A stretch of 64,000 nt of DNA from JABJOE01 sp964344145 (GCA_964344145.1 CAYFME010000002.1:1-64000); one strand, 5' to 3'; numbered from the stretch's first letter, positions 32,143-41,772 are shown. Notes: a model not told the origin generated them from the letters alone. A program made the numbers and translations.

Positions 32143-32172
32143 ACCCGCCGCGACGCGAGGGTCGGGGCGGGT
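32143..32172 (-). terminator. Hairpin terminator of cassette C8
   Basis: Minus strand ACCCGCC, C, CGAC, loop, GTCG, C, GGCGGGT; tail GTTGCGCTTTTT. Confidence 0.8.
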
Positions 32173-32201
32173 AGGTTGAAGTGGGCGCCCAGGTGAAGGG
32201 T

Positions 32202-32561
32202 CTAGTTCCTGAGGATGAGGTCGACCATGGAGGCCGGCTTGAGCGACTTGCTGGCGATCGTGATCTCGCCCCTGGGAAGACCCCCTCCCGTGAACACGAC
32301 ACAATACACACCGTGCTCCCGTCGGATCTTGCGCGCCAGGTCGATCATCCCGCGGCTGCGGAACACGACCACGTTGGGCCTGGGCCAGCGACCGACCAGC
32401 GCGGCGAGTTCATCGCGCGAGTCGACGGTCACGACCTCGACCTCCGCTTCCTCCTGCTCGATCCATCGCTGCCAGGACTCGACCTGCCCATCGTAGTCAT
32501 CCTCCCCCATCATGCCGTGGCTGCCGAAGTTGGCGATGACGACAGTCTTCTGCGAGCCCAT
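32202..32561 (-). CDS. Cassette C8: GC-rich degenerate receiver-like protein
   Basis: A 119-residue protein with a Rossmann-type pattern of strands: KTVVIANFG, EVEVVTVDS, PNVVVFRSRG, YCVVFTGGG and a final KSLKPASMVDLIL. The end matches the Lys-Pro and last helix of response-regulator receiver domains and FTG fits the conserved Thr/Ser, but the phosphoacceptor Asp and the acidic pair are not evident. I infer a pseudo-receiver, with moderate doubt. GAGGAGGGGG before the ATG is a strong ribosome site. GC-rich like the other cassettes. Confidence 0.65.
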   Translation of the reverse strand: MGSQKTVVIANFGSHGMMGEDDYDGQVESWQRWIEQEEAEVEVVTVDSRDELAALVGRWPRPNVVVFRSRGMIDLARKIRREHGVYCVVFTGGGLPRGEITIASKSLKPASMVDLILRN

Positions 32562-32593
32562 GGGCCCCCTCCTCTGATACGGGTTCGTGTTGA

Positions 32594-32622
32594 GTTCATC
32601 ACATACTAGAAGGGGTTGTCAA
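32594..32622 (-). promoter_or_regulatory. Promoter of cassette C8
   Basis: Minus strand TTGACA (32617-32622) with a poor -10 (ATGAAC) 17 nt away. Confidence 0.45.
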
Positions 32623-32641
32623 CCTGCCCACATGGCCAATC

Positions 32642-32769
32642 TTGACCATTTTCGGCCTACGTGTTACTCTTCGCGCGTCAGAAATTCGTTACGAATCAAC
32701 GAAAGGTACAAAACTACGAAGCATTTGTACTTTCGTCATTCCGTATGATTCGTAATTCGTAACATTATT
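32642..32769 (+). promoter_or_regulatory. Promoter and hairpin leader of rpsL
   Basis: TTGACC (32642-32647), 17-nt spacer, TACTCT (32665-32670). The leader of about 90 nt folds on itself: outer TTACGAATC (32689-32697) with GATTCGTAA (32747-32755), inner ACGAAAG-G-TACAAA (32699-32712, one bulge) with TTTGTACTTTCGT (32724-32736). The hairpin ends 14 nt before the ATG, so it could control translation. Confidence 0.7.
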
Positions 32770-33189
32770 ATGCCTACAGTCAACCAACTCATCCGAAAAG
32801 GACGAAAGCGCAAGGCTTCCAAGTCTCAAGCGCCTGCTTTGCAGTACACCACCGACTCGTTGCACCGAAAACGCACTGAGCTTCGTCGTGGAGCACCGTT
32901 CAAGCGCGGCGTTTGTGTGCGTGTCTACACCACCACTCCAAAGAAGCCGAACTCGGCTCTTCGTAAGGTGGCACGTGTACGTCTTTCAAACGGTCAGGAA
33001 GTGATCGCTTATATTCCGGGCGAGGGACATAATCTTCAAGAACACTCCATCGTGCTCGTACGAGGTGGGGGCGTGAAGGACCTTCCGGGTGTTCGTTACA
33101 CGGTTGTGCGTGGACGCTACGACACCGCCGGAGTAGAAGGACGAAACCGAGGTCGCTCCAAATATGGTGCGAAAAAGCCAAAAAAGTAA
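32770..33189 (+). CDS. rpsL: Ribosomal protein S12
   Basis: A 139-residue small-subunit protein of the decoding centre. The conserved loop TTPKKPNSALRKVARVRLS and PGEGHNLQEHSIVLVRGGGVKDLPGVRY are intact, including the lysines where streptomycin-resistance changes occur. First gene of the str cluster rpsL-rpsG-fusA, but parted from rpsG by an unusually long structured gap. Confidence 0.97.
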   Translation: MPTVNQLIRKGRKRKASKSQAPALQYTTDSLHRKRTELRRGAPFKRGVCVRVYTTTPKKPNSALRKVARVRLSNGQEVIAYIPGEGHNLQEHSIVLVRGGGVKDLPGVRYTVVRGRYDTAGVEGRNRGRSKYGAKKPKK

Positions 33190-33206
33190 GTTAGTCATTA
33201 AAAAAT

Positions 33207-33536
33207 AGTGAGTACCGCCAGATCGCGGCGGGAAAACTGGGCGACAATTCGTTCTTTCACAAATCCCCAGGTCGATTCGTTTTCCGGCAAATCGCTTCAA
33301 GCCTTCTCAATGATGCTACGGCATCACTTTCGAAGCCTTTCAACGATTTGGTCGAAAAACGTTATCGACCTGGGTGGCTAAGCCATCTCTGGATGATAAG
33401 TGAACGAAATGCAAGGCATGGAATGTTTTCAAGGAGTCGTAGCTGTAGCTACGGCGACGATGAAAACAAGGTTCCATAACACAGCAGTTCGTTCACTGAT
33501 CGCCAGAGAGATTGTGAAAGAACGAATTGTCGCCCA
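33207..33536 (+). other. Large three-way-junction element between rpsL and rpsG
   Basis: The 367-bp gap has no gene. Its ends pair over about 27 bp: left arm 33238-33265 (starts TGGGCGACAATTCG), right arm 33510-33536, one bulged A. Between them are two long nested hairpins: A at 33266-33374, closed by CCCAGGTCGAT/ATCGACCTGGG with GTTTTC/GAAAAC, AAATCG/CGATTT and TGATGC-TACG-GCATCA inside; and B at 33386-33509, closed by TCTCTGG/CCAGAGA with GTGAACGAA/TTCGTTCAC, ATGGAA/TTCCAT, GTTTTC/GAAAAC and GTAGCT/AGCTAC inside. A small hairpin CCGCC/GGCGG precedes it at 33215-33231. It could be a regulatory mRNA structure or a MITE-like insertion with 27-bp terminal inverted repeats. Confidence 0.85.
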
Positions 33537-33556
33537 TACACTCAACGAATAGAAAT

Positions 33557-34024
33557 ATGCGAGGTAAGAAAGCCCCTGTTCGAAAAATTTATCCTGATAC
33601 CAAGTATAAGAGCGTATTGGTCAGCAAGCTGATCAACTACGTGATGCTTGATGGAAAAAAGTCCACCGCTACGAAGGTTGTGTACGACGCCTTTGCCATT
33701 ATGGAAAAGAAGGCCGGCAAGCCAGCGATGGATGTTTTTGATCTTGCGATGAAGAACATTATCCCTGCTGTTGAGGTCCGATCCCGCCGCGTGGGTGGTG
33801 CCAACTATCAAATCCCAACGCCCGTGCGTGGTGATCGTCGCTACCAGCTTGCGTATCGATGGATCCTTGCTGCTGCTCGCGGGAAGAAGGGTCGTCCCAT
33901 GGCCGAGAAGTTGGCCGGCGAGTTTTTGGCAGCGTCTGAGAATGAGGGAGAAGCCGTCAAGAAGCGCCAGGACGTTCAGCGCATGGCAGATGCTAACCGC
34001 GCCTTTGCTCACTTTGCTCGTTAA
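33557..34024 (+). CDS. rpsG: Ribosomal protein S7
   Basis: A 155-residue small-subunit head protein that nucleates 16S rRNA folding. Family phrases: MRGKKAPVRKIYPDTKY, SRRVGGANYQIPTPV and LAYRWILAAARGKKGRPMAEKLAGEF. The start is the ATG at 33557; the upstream in-frame start lies inside the structured element. In E. coli S7 represses this operon by binding the rpsL-rpsG spacer. Confidence 0.96.
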   Translation: MRGKKAPVRKIYPDTKYKSVLVSKLINYVMLDGKKSTATKVVYDAFAIMEKKAGKPAMDVFDLAMKNIIPAVEVRSRRVGGANYQIPTPVRGDRRYQLAYRWILAAARGKKGRPMAEKLAGEFLAASENEGEAVKKRQDVQRMADANRAFAHFAR

Positions 34025-34033
34025 TCGACATAT

Positions 34034-36139
<2,106 letters not shown>

Positions 36140-36153
36140 GCGTTAAGCAAAAG

Positions 36154-36176
36154 CGGACTCGCAAGAGTCTGTTTTT
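36154..36176 (+). terminator. Terminator of fusA
   Basis: CGGACTC (36154-36160), loop GCAA, GAGTCTG (36165-36171), then five T. Confidence 0.75.
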
Positions 36177-36179
36177 GTA

Positions 36180-36208
36180 TTGACACGGTTTACAAAGTGT
36201 GACATGAT
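36180..36208 (+). promoter_or_regulatory. Promoter of cassette C9
   Basis: TTGACA, 17-nt spacer, CATGAT; it starts 3 nt after the fusA terminator. Confidence 0.65.
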
Positions 36209-36251
36209 GCCGCATCACGTATCGCGGCGATGCGTGCGGGAGGATACGGTA

Positions 36252-36725
36252 ATGAAGCTGACATTTCTTGTGGTCGATGACGATCACCTGCTGCGCAGGG
36301 CCTTGCGGCGCGGACTCACGATAGTTCTGGGTGGCCTGGGTGTGACTCTGACGATCCTCGAGGCTTCTGGTGGCCAGGAGGCCGAGGCCATGCTGCGCGA
36401 GCGCGCTGACGAGATCAGCTTCGTACTCTCCGACGTCCAGATGAAGGGGGGCGACGGAACGGTGCTGGAGAAGAACACGCGTGCGCTGCGCGAGGAGCAT
36501 GGGATCGTCTTCTGGATGATGTCCGGCTACCACTCGCACCTGGTGCCCGAGGGCGTCCGGGTGTGTCGCAAGCCCTTCAGCATGGACGAACTTCGTGAGA
36601 TGGCCGCGGAGATCCTCGCGCTCATCCGAGAGCGCGAGCCCATCCCTGCGCTTCCGGCCATCGACGAGCTCGTCGAGGACCCGAACACGGGGCCGACCTG
36701 GCCCAATCCCGACAACGAGACGTAG
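36252..36725 (+). CDS. Cassette C9: stand-alone response-regulator receiver domain
   Basis: A 157-residue protein with a complete CheY-like receiver domain: acidic patch VVDDD (Asp9-11), phosphoacceptor Asp61 in VLSDVQM, conserved Ser91 in MMSG and Lys107 in CRKPF. There is no DNA-binding output domain; a short acidic tail follows. The start at 36252 has GGGAGG upstream. It would be phosphorylated by a histidine kinase not in this window. GC-rich, inserted between fusA and tuf as its own transcription unit. Confidence 0.9.
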   Translation: MKLTFLVVDDDHLLRRALRRGLTIVLGGLGVTLTILEASGGQEAEAMLRERADEISFVLSDVQMKGGDGTVLEKNTRALREEHGIVFWMMSGYHSHLVPEGVRVCRKPFSMDELREMAAEILALIREREPIPALPAIDELVEDPNTGPTWPNPDNET

Positions 36726-36748
36726 ACGGATCTGCATCCGTTTGGAGA

Positions 36749-36777
36749 GCCCCCGACCGGGACCGCCGGTACGGGGG
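36749..36777 (+). terminator. Hairpin terminator of cassette C9
   Basis: CCCCCG, A, CCGG, loop, CCGG, TA, CGGGGG; tail ATTCGTGCTTT. Confidence 0.75.
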
Positions 36778-36792
36778 ATTCGTGCTTTCAGG

Positions 36793-36848
36793 AATACGCC
36801 ACCGGGTGGCGTATGCTCACTTGACGTTGTTTTTTCTTAGATTAAGAT
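36793..36848 (+). promoter_or_regulatory. Inverted repeat and promoter of the Phd-like gene
   Basis: ATACGCCAC-CGG-GTGGCGTAT hairpin (within 36793-36815), then TTGACG (36821-36826), 16-nt spacer, TAAGAT (36843-36848). The mRNA would start about 1-2 nt before the ATG. A related inverted repeat stands upstream of scpA at 56628. Confidence 0.6.
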
Positions 36849-36856
36849 GCTCGCAT

Positions 36857-37246
36857 ATGGATCCATACACCATGCAACGACTCCTTCGTTTGGCTCAAAA
36901 AACAGGCTCTCCTGTGATTGTGACTGATACAGACGGTTCAGAACCATCGGTTTTAATGCCTTTGGAGACCTATGAAGCCATGATTGATGGTTTGATGATG
37001 GGCGAAGGGGCTTTTGAAGACGATTTTGACGAATTCGAGGATTTTGAGGACGAATTGCCATTTGATGTGCCGTTGCAGGAAATGGACCAAGACCTGCCAT
37101 TCCCTGGAGAAGAGCAAGTTTTACCAGAAGAGGTCACACTAGAGGATGTTCCCTTCGATCCACCCATTCCTGAGCCAAAACAGCAGGTGTCAGAACCGGT
37201 TGATGACCTTGGTGAGGAGCAGTTCTATCTAGAGCCAATTGAGTAG
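36857..37246 (+). CDS. Phd/YefM-like acidic protein
   Basis: A 129-residue protein started at the ATG at 36857. The first 50 residues (RLLRLAQKTGSPVIVTDTDGSEPSVLMPLETYEAMI) match the fold pattern of Phd/YefM antitoxins, which bind DNA and neutralise a toxin. The remainder is extremely acidic and probably disordered (FEDDFDEFEDFEDELPFD). No toxin gene is next to it: upstream is C9, downstream tuf. It may be an orphan regulator. Own promoter and bidirectional terminator. Confidence 0.65.
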   Translation: MDPYTMQRLLRLAQKTGSPVIVTDTDGSEPSVLMPLETYEAMIDGLMMGEGAFEDDFDEFEDFEDELPFDVPLQEMDQDLPFPGEEQVLPEEVTLEDVPFDPPIPEPKQQVSEPVDDLGEEQFYLEPIE

Positions 37247-37247
37247 A

Positions 37248-37277
37248 AAAAATAGGCGAATATTCGCCTATTTTTTC
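37248..37277. terminator. Bidirectional terminator
   Basis: A perfect 30-bp palindrome, arms AAAAAATAGGCGAAT and its complement, with T runs on both strands. Confidence 0.85.
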
Positions 37278-37315
37278 GCCTGTGCACTCCTCCACAAGAA
37301 ATCCACGGCTAGGAC

Positions 37316-37415
37316 TTGCAAGAAATGGCGGATTTTGTTATAGTCCCCGCGCTTGTATTCCCGCTATTTAGGGCGGAATACCGATAAAATAACCCGGGTA
37401 ACTCATTATATTCCT
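37316..37415 (+). promoter_or_regulatory. Promoter and leader of tuf
   Basis: TTGCAA (37316-37321), 17-nt spacer, TATAGT (37339-37344). The leader of about 65 nt begins with a hairpin, GTATTCC (37355-37361) with GGAATAC (37375-37381). Confidence 0.75.
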
Positions 37416-38594
37416 ATGGCAGAACAGTTTGTTCGCAGCAAGCCAAATGTGAACGTCGGAACCATTGGTCACGTCGACCACGGTAAGACCACACTTACGG
37501 CTGCTCTGTCGAAGATCTTCTCCCCTGATTCTCAGAAGAAGCAATTCGACCAGATCGATAACGCTCCTGAGGAGAAGGAGCGTGGTATTACGATTTCTAC
37601 TTCCCACGTGGAGTATGAGTCAGAAGCTCGACACTACGCCCACGTTGACTGTCCAGGTCACGCGGACTATGTGAAGAACATGATTACAGGTGCCGCCCAG
37701 ATGGACGGTGCAATTTTGGTTGTGTCAGCCGCTGATGGTCCAATGCCTCAGACGCGTGAGCACATTCTTCTTGCTCGTCAGGTTGGTGTGCCAGCAATCG
37801 TTGTCTTCTTGAACAAAGTTGACATGGTTGATGACCCAGAGTTGATCGACCTCGTTGAGGAAGAGGTCCGTGACCTGTTGAAGCAGTATGAGTTCCCTGG
37901 TGATGAGACCCCAATCGTTCGTGGTTCTGCTTTGAAGGCTATCGAGGACGGCGGAGACGCCGAAGGCCCAATCAAGGAGCTTGTAAAGGCACTTGATGAG
38001 TATATTCCTGAGCCAGAGCGCGACACAGAAAAGCCATTCATGATGCCAATTGAGGACGTGTTCTCCATTGAAGGTCGTGGAACGGTTGTGACTGGTCGTA
38101 TTGAGCGTGGAATCATCAATGTGAACGATGAAGTTGAGATGGTCGGTCTTCGTGAGACCGGAAAGACGGTTGTTACCGGTGTTGAGATGTTCAACAAGAA
38201 CCTCGACCAAGGTATGGCTGGAGACAACGCGGGAATTCTCTTGCGTGGTATTAAGAAGGACGAGATCGAGCGCGGAATGGTGCTCGCCGCTCCTGGTACC
38301 GTTACTCCACATACCAAGTTTGAGGCAAAGATCTACGCTCTTACCAAGGAAGAGGGTGGACGCCATAAGCCATTTTTCAAGGGCTACAAGCCGCAGTTCT
38401 ACGTTCGTACAACGGACGTGACCGGTGAAGTTGCTTCTCTGCCAGAGGGATCCGAGATGGTTATGCCTGGTGACACCGTTAACGTTACGGTTGAGCTTGG
38501 TAAGGCTGTTGCAATGGAAGACGAGATGCGATTTGCTATCCGCGAGGGTGGCCGCACGGTTGGAGCTGGAGTGGTAACAAAAATTGTCGAATAA
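37416..38594 (+). CDS. tuf: Elongation factor Tu
   Basis: A 392-residue GTPase that delivers aminoacyl-tRNA. GHVDHGKTTLTAAL, DCPGHADYVKNM and NKVDMVDD are the G motifs; the C-terminal barrels end with GRTVGAGVVTKIVE. Start at 37416 fits the family N-terminus (MAEQFVRSKPNVNVGTIGH). Transcribed from a strong promoter ahead of the S10 cluster. Confidence 0.98.
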   Translation: MAEQFVRSKPNVNVGTIGHVDHGKTTLTAALSKIFSPDSQKKQFDQIDNAPEEKERGITISTSHVEYESEARHYAHVDCPGHADYVKNMITGAAQMDGAILVVSAADGPMPQTREHILLARQVGVPAIVVFLNKVDMVDDPELIDLVEEEVRDLLKQYEFPGDETPIVRGSALKAIEDGGDAEGPIKELVKALDEYIPEPERDTEKPFMMPIEDVFSIEGRGTVVTGRIERGIINVNDEVEMVGLRETGKTVVTGVEMFNKNLDQGMAGDNAGILLRGIKKDEIERGMVLAAPGTVTPHTKFEAKIYALTKEEGGRHKPFFKGYKPQFYVRTTDVTGEVASLPEGSEMVMPGDTVNVTVELGKAVAMEDEMRFAIREGGRTVGAGVVTKIVE

Positions 38595-38602
38595 GATAGA
38601 CG

Positions 38603-38629
38603 GGGAAGGTCGCTAAGCGGTCTTCCCCT
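38603..38629 (+). terminator. Hairpin between tuf and rpsJ
   Basis: GGGGAAG (38603-38609) with CTTCCCC (38623-38629) and inner CGCT/AGCG. No T run follows, so it may be a processing or partial termination site. Confidence 0.5.
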
Positions 38630-38652
38630 CCTGTCGTTCAAACGCACCTTCT

Positions 38653-38979
38653 ATGGCTACAAAAGAAACAGACACAAAGCAACGCATTCGTATCAAGATC
38701 CGCGCGTACGATCACAAGCTGATCGATGCGGCGTGTGAGACGATCATGAAGACCGCGCAGCGCAGTGGCGCGCAGACCCTCGGGCCTGTTCCATTGCCAA
38801 CCGAGAAGCGTCGTTACACGGTGAACCGTTCGACCTTCGTGCATAAGAAGTCACGTGATCAGTACGAGATGCGCATTCACAAGCGATTGATCGATATCCT
38901 CAATCCAAGTGAAAGCACTATTGGCTCGCTGATGTCCCTCAACTTACCTTCCGGCGTGGACATTGAGATCAAGATGTAA
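38653..38979 (+). CDS. rpsJ: Ribosomal protein S10
   Basis: A 108-residue protein of the small subunit head, also a transcription antitermination partner (NusE). RIRIKIRAYDHKLIDAA and GPVPLPTEKRRYTVNRS are exact family marks. First gene of the ribosomal cluster, separated from rplC by a 260-bp structured gap. Confidence 0.96.
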   Translation: MATKETDTKQRIRIKIRAYDHKLIDAACETIMKTAQRSGAQTLGPVPLPTEKRRYTVNRSTFVHKKSRDQYEMRIHKRLIDILNPSESTIGSLMSLNLPSGVDIEIKM

Positions 38980-39239
38980 TAATCGGGCTTGCTGGCCCGC
39001 ACCTGGGAATCGACCCAGATGTGGGCCAACAACCCACCTCTTAGGTGAACCGAGAAGAAAGATCCGCAAGGAAAACCTTCTCGCCGATTCGTACGGAGGA
39101 GAATCGCAGAGCGATTCACTAGAAAGGAACCTGCCATTTGTAAACACAATTTCCCTCAAGCTGATCTGCTTAAGGGCCGGAAGACGTCTGCTCAGTACGA
39201 GCTGGGAAAACGCCTTCTGGTTTTAAGTTCGCCAGACAT
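38980..39239 (+). other. Multi-hairpin intercistronic region, rpsJ to rplC
   Basis: No gene here. Successive stems: 38993-39028 (TGGCCCGCACCTGGG with CCCAGATGTGGGCCA), 39035-39047 (CACCT/AGGTG), 39051-39083 (CGAGAAG/CTTCTCG), 39085-39106 (CGATTC/GAATCG), 39153-39176 (CCCTCAAGC/GCTTAAGGG, one mismatch), 39202-39235 (CTGG/CCAG enclosing AAAAC/GTTTT) ending 4 nt before the rplC ATG. It looks like a regulatory mRNA leader, as in other S10 operons, where L4 binds a leader upstream of rpsJ. Confidence 0.75.
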
Positions 39240-39860
39240 ATGAAAGCTATTCTTGGACGAAAATTAGAGATGACCCAGGTCTTCAAAGACGACGGAACCG
39301 TTGTACCGGTGACGTTGATTGAGGCTGGGCCATGCACGGTGACGCAGGTGCGCACCAATCAGGCCGGTGTACAGACGGCGACGTTGGGATTTGGAGCATC
39401 GAAGAGTGTTGCCAAGCCGCAGCGGGAGGATTGGAAAGAGCTCGGTTCGTTTGCCTACGTAAAGGAATTTCCTGTTGAGGGAGATGCGCCAGCGCGTGGA
39501 GACAAAGTGACCGCTAGCAACTTTGAGGTCGGTGAGACCGTGAACGTGATTGGAACGTCCAAGGGACGTGGCTTCCAGGGTGTTGTGAAGCGTCATGGAT
39601 TCCATGGATCACCAGCATCCCACGGTCACAAGGACCAGCTGCGCATGCCTGGATCGATCGGATCAACCGGACCACAGCGCGTTTTTAAAGGAACGAAGAT
39701 GGCTGGACGCATGGGCGGTCAGCAGGTGACCGTACAGAATCTGGAAGTTGTCCAAGTTGATGATCAAAAGAATATTATCGCTGTGAAAGGTGCGATTCCT
39801 GGAGCTCGCGGCAGTTTTGTCACGATCGCAGCAACTGAGAAAGACGTATGGCGAAAGTAG
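39240..39860 (+). CDS. rplC: Ribosomal protein L3
   Basis: A 206-residue large-subunit protein near the peptidyl transferase centre. KAILGRKLEMTQVF, GTSKGRGFQGVVKRHGF and AGRMGGQQVTVQNLEV are diagnostic. Overlaps the rplD start by 13 nt, so translation is coupled. Confidence 0.96.
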   Translation: MKAILGRKLEMTQVFKDDGTVVPVTLIEAGPCTVTQVRTNQAGVQTATLGFGASKSVAKPQREDWKELGSFAYVKEFPVEGDAPARGDKVTASNFEVGETVNVIGTSKGRGFQGVVKRHGFHGSPASHGHKDQLRMPGSIGSTGPQRVFKGTKMAGRMGGQQVTVQNLEVVQVDDQKNIIAVKGAIPGARGSFVTIAATEKDVWRK

Positions 39861-40477
39861 ACCTCTACAAGATGGATGGAACCAAGGCTGGTACGCAGGA
39901 ATTGCCTGACGCATTGTTTGGTGTAGACGTTTCCCCTGAGCTCGTGCACGAAGCGATTGTTGCGCAAGACGCCAACGCTCGCGTGAAGCGCGCCAAGACC
40001 AAGGACCGCAGCGATGTTCGCGGTGGTGGTCGCAAGCCATGGAAGCAGAAGGGAACTGGTCGCGCGCGTCACGGATCTCGCCGCAGCCCTATTTGGGTTG
40101 GTGGTGGTGTGACCTTTGGTCCAACGCTTTTGCGTAACTTTGGAAAGAAGATCAATAAGAAAGCAAAGCGCAAGGCGCTTGCGATGATGTTGTCCGACAA
40201 GGTTGCAAGTGAGCAGTTTGTCGCTCTTGAAGCATTTGAGATGCCTGAGGCAAAGACCAAGTTTGTTGCAACAATGCGCAAGAGTCTTCCTGGTGCAGAT
40301 ACATCTGCCATCATTGTGACCACAAACGAGGATGATGCGGTTGTACGCGGAGCACAGAACTTGCCAAAAACCGGTACAATCGGTGCTACCAATCTGAACG
40401 TTCGCGACTTGGCACAGTATCAGTATGTGATTGCTTCAAAGGCAGCGATTGAGAAGTTGGTCGCACATTACGCATAG
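39848..40477 (+). CDS. rplD: Ribosomal protein L4
   Basis: A 209-residue large-subunit protein lining the exit tunnel. The extended loop is seen as RGGGRKPWKQKGTGRARHGSRRSPIWVGGG. In E. coli L4 also represses its operon, so it is the first candidate to bind the structured rpsJ-rplC spacer. Confidence 0.96.
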   Translation: MAKVDLYKMDGTKAGTQELPDALFGVDVSPELVHEAIVAQDANARVKRAKTKDRSDVRGGGRKPWKQKGTGRARHGSRRSPIWVGGGVTFGPTLLRNFGKKINKKAKRKALAMMLSDKVASEQFVALEAFEMPEAKTKFVATMRKSLPGADTSAIIVTTNEDDAVVRGAQNLPKTGTIGATNLNVRDLAQYQYVIASKAAIEKLVAHYA

Positions 40478-40480
40478 GAT

Positions 40481-40918
40481 ATGGGAATCTTCAAGAAGAA
40501 AACCAAAGACGAAGAAGCTCAGTTGGCTGCTGTTCAGGATGAGAAGAAGCCAGCGGCTACGAAGAAGGCTGCCAAGAAAGCACCTGCCAAAAAGACCGCC
40601 AAGAAAAAGGACGAGGTCTCGCTTGAGGCACGTGCCAAGGCACACGAAGTGTTGCTTGGGCCATTGGTAACGGAGAAAACGGCCATGCTTTCTGATCACA
40701 ACATTCTTGTTCTACGCGTTGCTTCCGATGCAAATCGTGTGGCTATCCGCAATGCGATCAAGGCGCTCTACAATGTGACCCCAACCAAGGTGAACATCAT
40801 GAACGTACGTGGAAAGCGTGTGCGCTTTGGACGAACCATGGGAAAGCGCAAGGACTGGAAAAAGGCGGTCATCACCCTGCCAGAAGGGTCTCATATTGAT
40901 ATCTTTGAAGGAGTCTAA
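40481..40918 (+). CDS. rplW: Ribosomal protein L23 with basic N-terminal extension
   Basis: A 145-residue protein at the tunnel exit, docking site of trigger factor and SRP. The L23 core begins near residue 55 (VLLGPLVTEKTAML) and runs to KKAVITLPEGSHIDIF. The first 50 residues are a Lys/Ala-rich extension (KKPAATKKAAKKAPAKKTA), absent in E. coli L23 of about 100 residues. Confidence 0.94.
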   Translation: MGIFKKKTKDEEAQLAAVQDEKKPAATKKAAKKAPAKKTAKKKDEVSLEARAKAHEVLLGPLVTEKTAMLSDHNILVLRVASDANRVAIRNAIKALYNVTPTKVNIMNVRGKRVRFGRTMGKRKDWKKAVITLPEGSHIDIFEGV

Positions 40919-40926
40919 TCAAACGT

Positions 40927-41769
40927 ATGGGTATTCGAGTACACAAACCAACCACCCCGGGACGTCGTAAGTCGAGCGTTCAGACGTTTGATGATGTCAC
41001 ATCCAGTAAGCCATACAAGAAGCTCTTGAAGAGCAAGAAGCAGATGGCTGGACGTTCTGGTGGAAAGATTTCTGTTCGTCACCGTGGAGGTGGCGCAAAG
41101 CGCCACGTCCGTCAGATTGACTGGAAGTTCGACAAGATCGACATTCCAGCAACGGTGAAGACGATTGAATATGATCCAAACCGTGGTGCCCGTATCGCGT
41201 TGATTGCGTATGCCGATGGTGAGAAGCGCTATATCTTGGCCCCAAAGGGACTTGAAGTTGGAATGACCGTGGTGACGTCAAAGAGCAAGGGCGAGCCTTC
41301 TGTTGGAAACCGTTTCCCACTTGAGAAGATCCCTCTTGGAATGGAGATCTACAACATTGAGTTGCAGCCAGGACAGGGCGGAAAGATCGTCCGTGGCGCT
41401 GGAACCAGTGCAACGTTGTTGGCGGTTGAAGGAAAATGGGCAACGCTTCGTTTGCCATCCGGTGAGATGCGCCGAGTGCTCAAGGACTGCATGGCATCTA
41501 TTGGATCAACCTCCAACCCTGACTGGCGACTGATTCGATGGGGAAAGGCTGGACGCACACGTCACCGTGGTATTCGTCCAACCGTTCGTGGTAAGGCCAT
41601 GAACCCAGTGGATCACCCGCATGGTGGTGGTGAAGGACGCAATCCAATTGGTATCCGAAAGGGTCCTAAGACGCCTACCGGTAAGCTGGCTCGTGGTGTG
41701 AAGACACGCCGTAAGGGTCTTGCCTCCGATAAGCTGATCATTTCTCGTCGTAAGAAGAAGCGAAAGTAG
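40927..41769 (+). CDS. rplB: Ribosomal protein L2
   Basis: A 280-residue large-subunit protein required for peptidyl transfer. GGGAKRHVRQIDWKFDK, PGQGGKIVRGAGTSA and the highly conserved MNPVDHPHGGGEGRNPIG (with the key histidine) are present. Confidence 0.97.
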   Translation: MGIRVHKPTTPGRRKSSVQTFDDVTSSKPYKKLLKSKKQMAGRSGGKISVRHRGGGAKRHVRQIDWKFDKIDIPATVKTIEYDPNRGARIALIAYADGEKRYILAPKGLEVGMTVVTSKSKGEPSVGNRFPLEKIPLGMEIYNIELQPGQGGKIVRGAGTSATLLAVEGKWATLRLPSGEMRRVLKDCMASIGSTSNPDWRLIRWGKAGRTRHRGIRPTVRGKAMNPVDHPHGGGEGRNPIGIRKGPKTPTGKLARGVKTRRKGLASDKLIISRRKKKRK

Positions 41770-41772
41770 CCT

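Noticed and set aside
33207..33536. Group I or group II intron
   Set aside because: It lies between two intact genes, shows no P/Q/R/S or domain V-like core, and its symmetry is that of a three-way junction.
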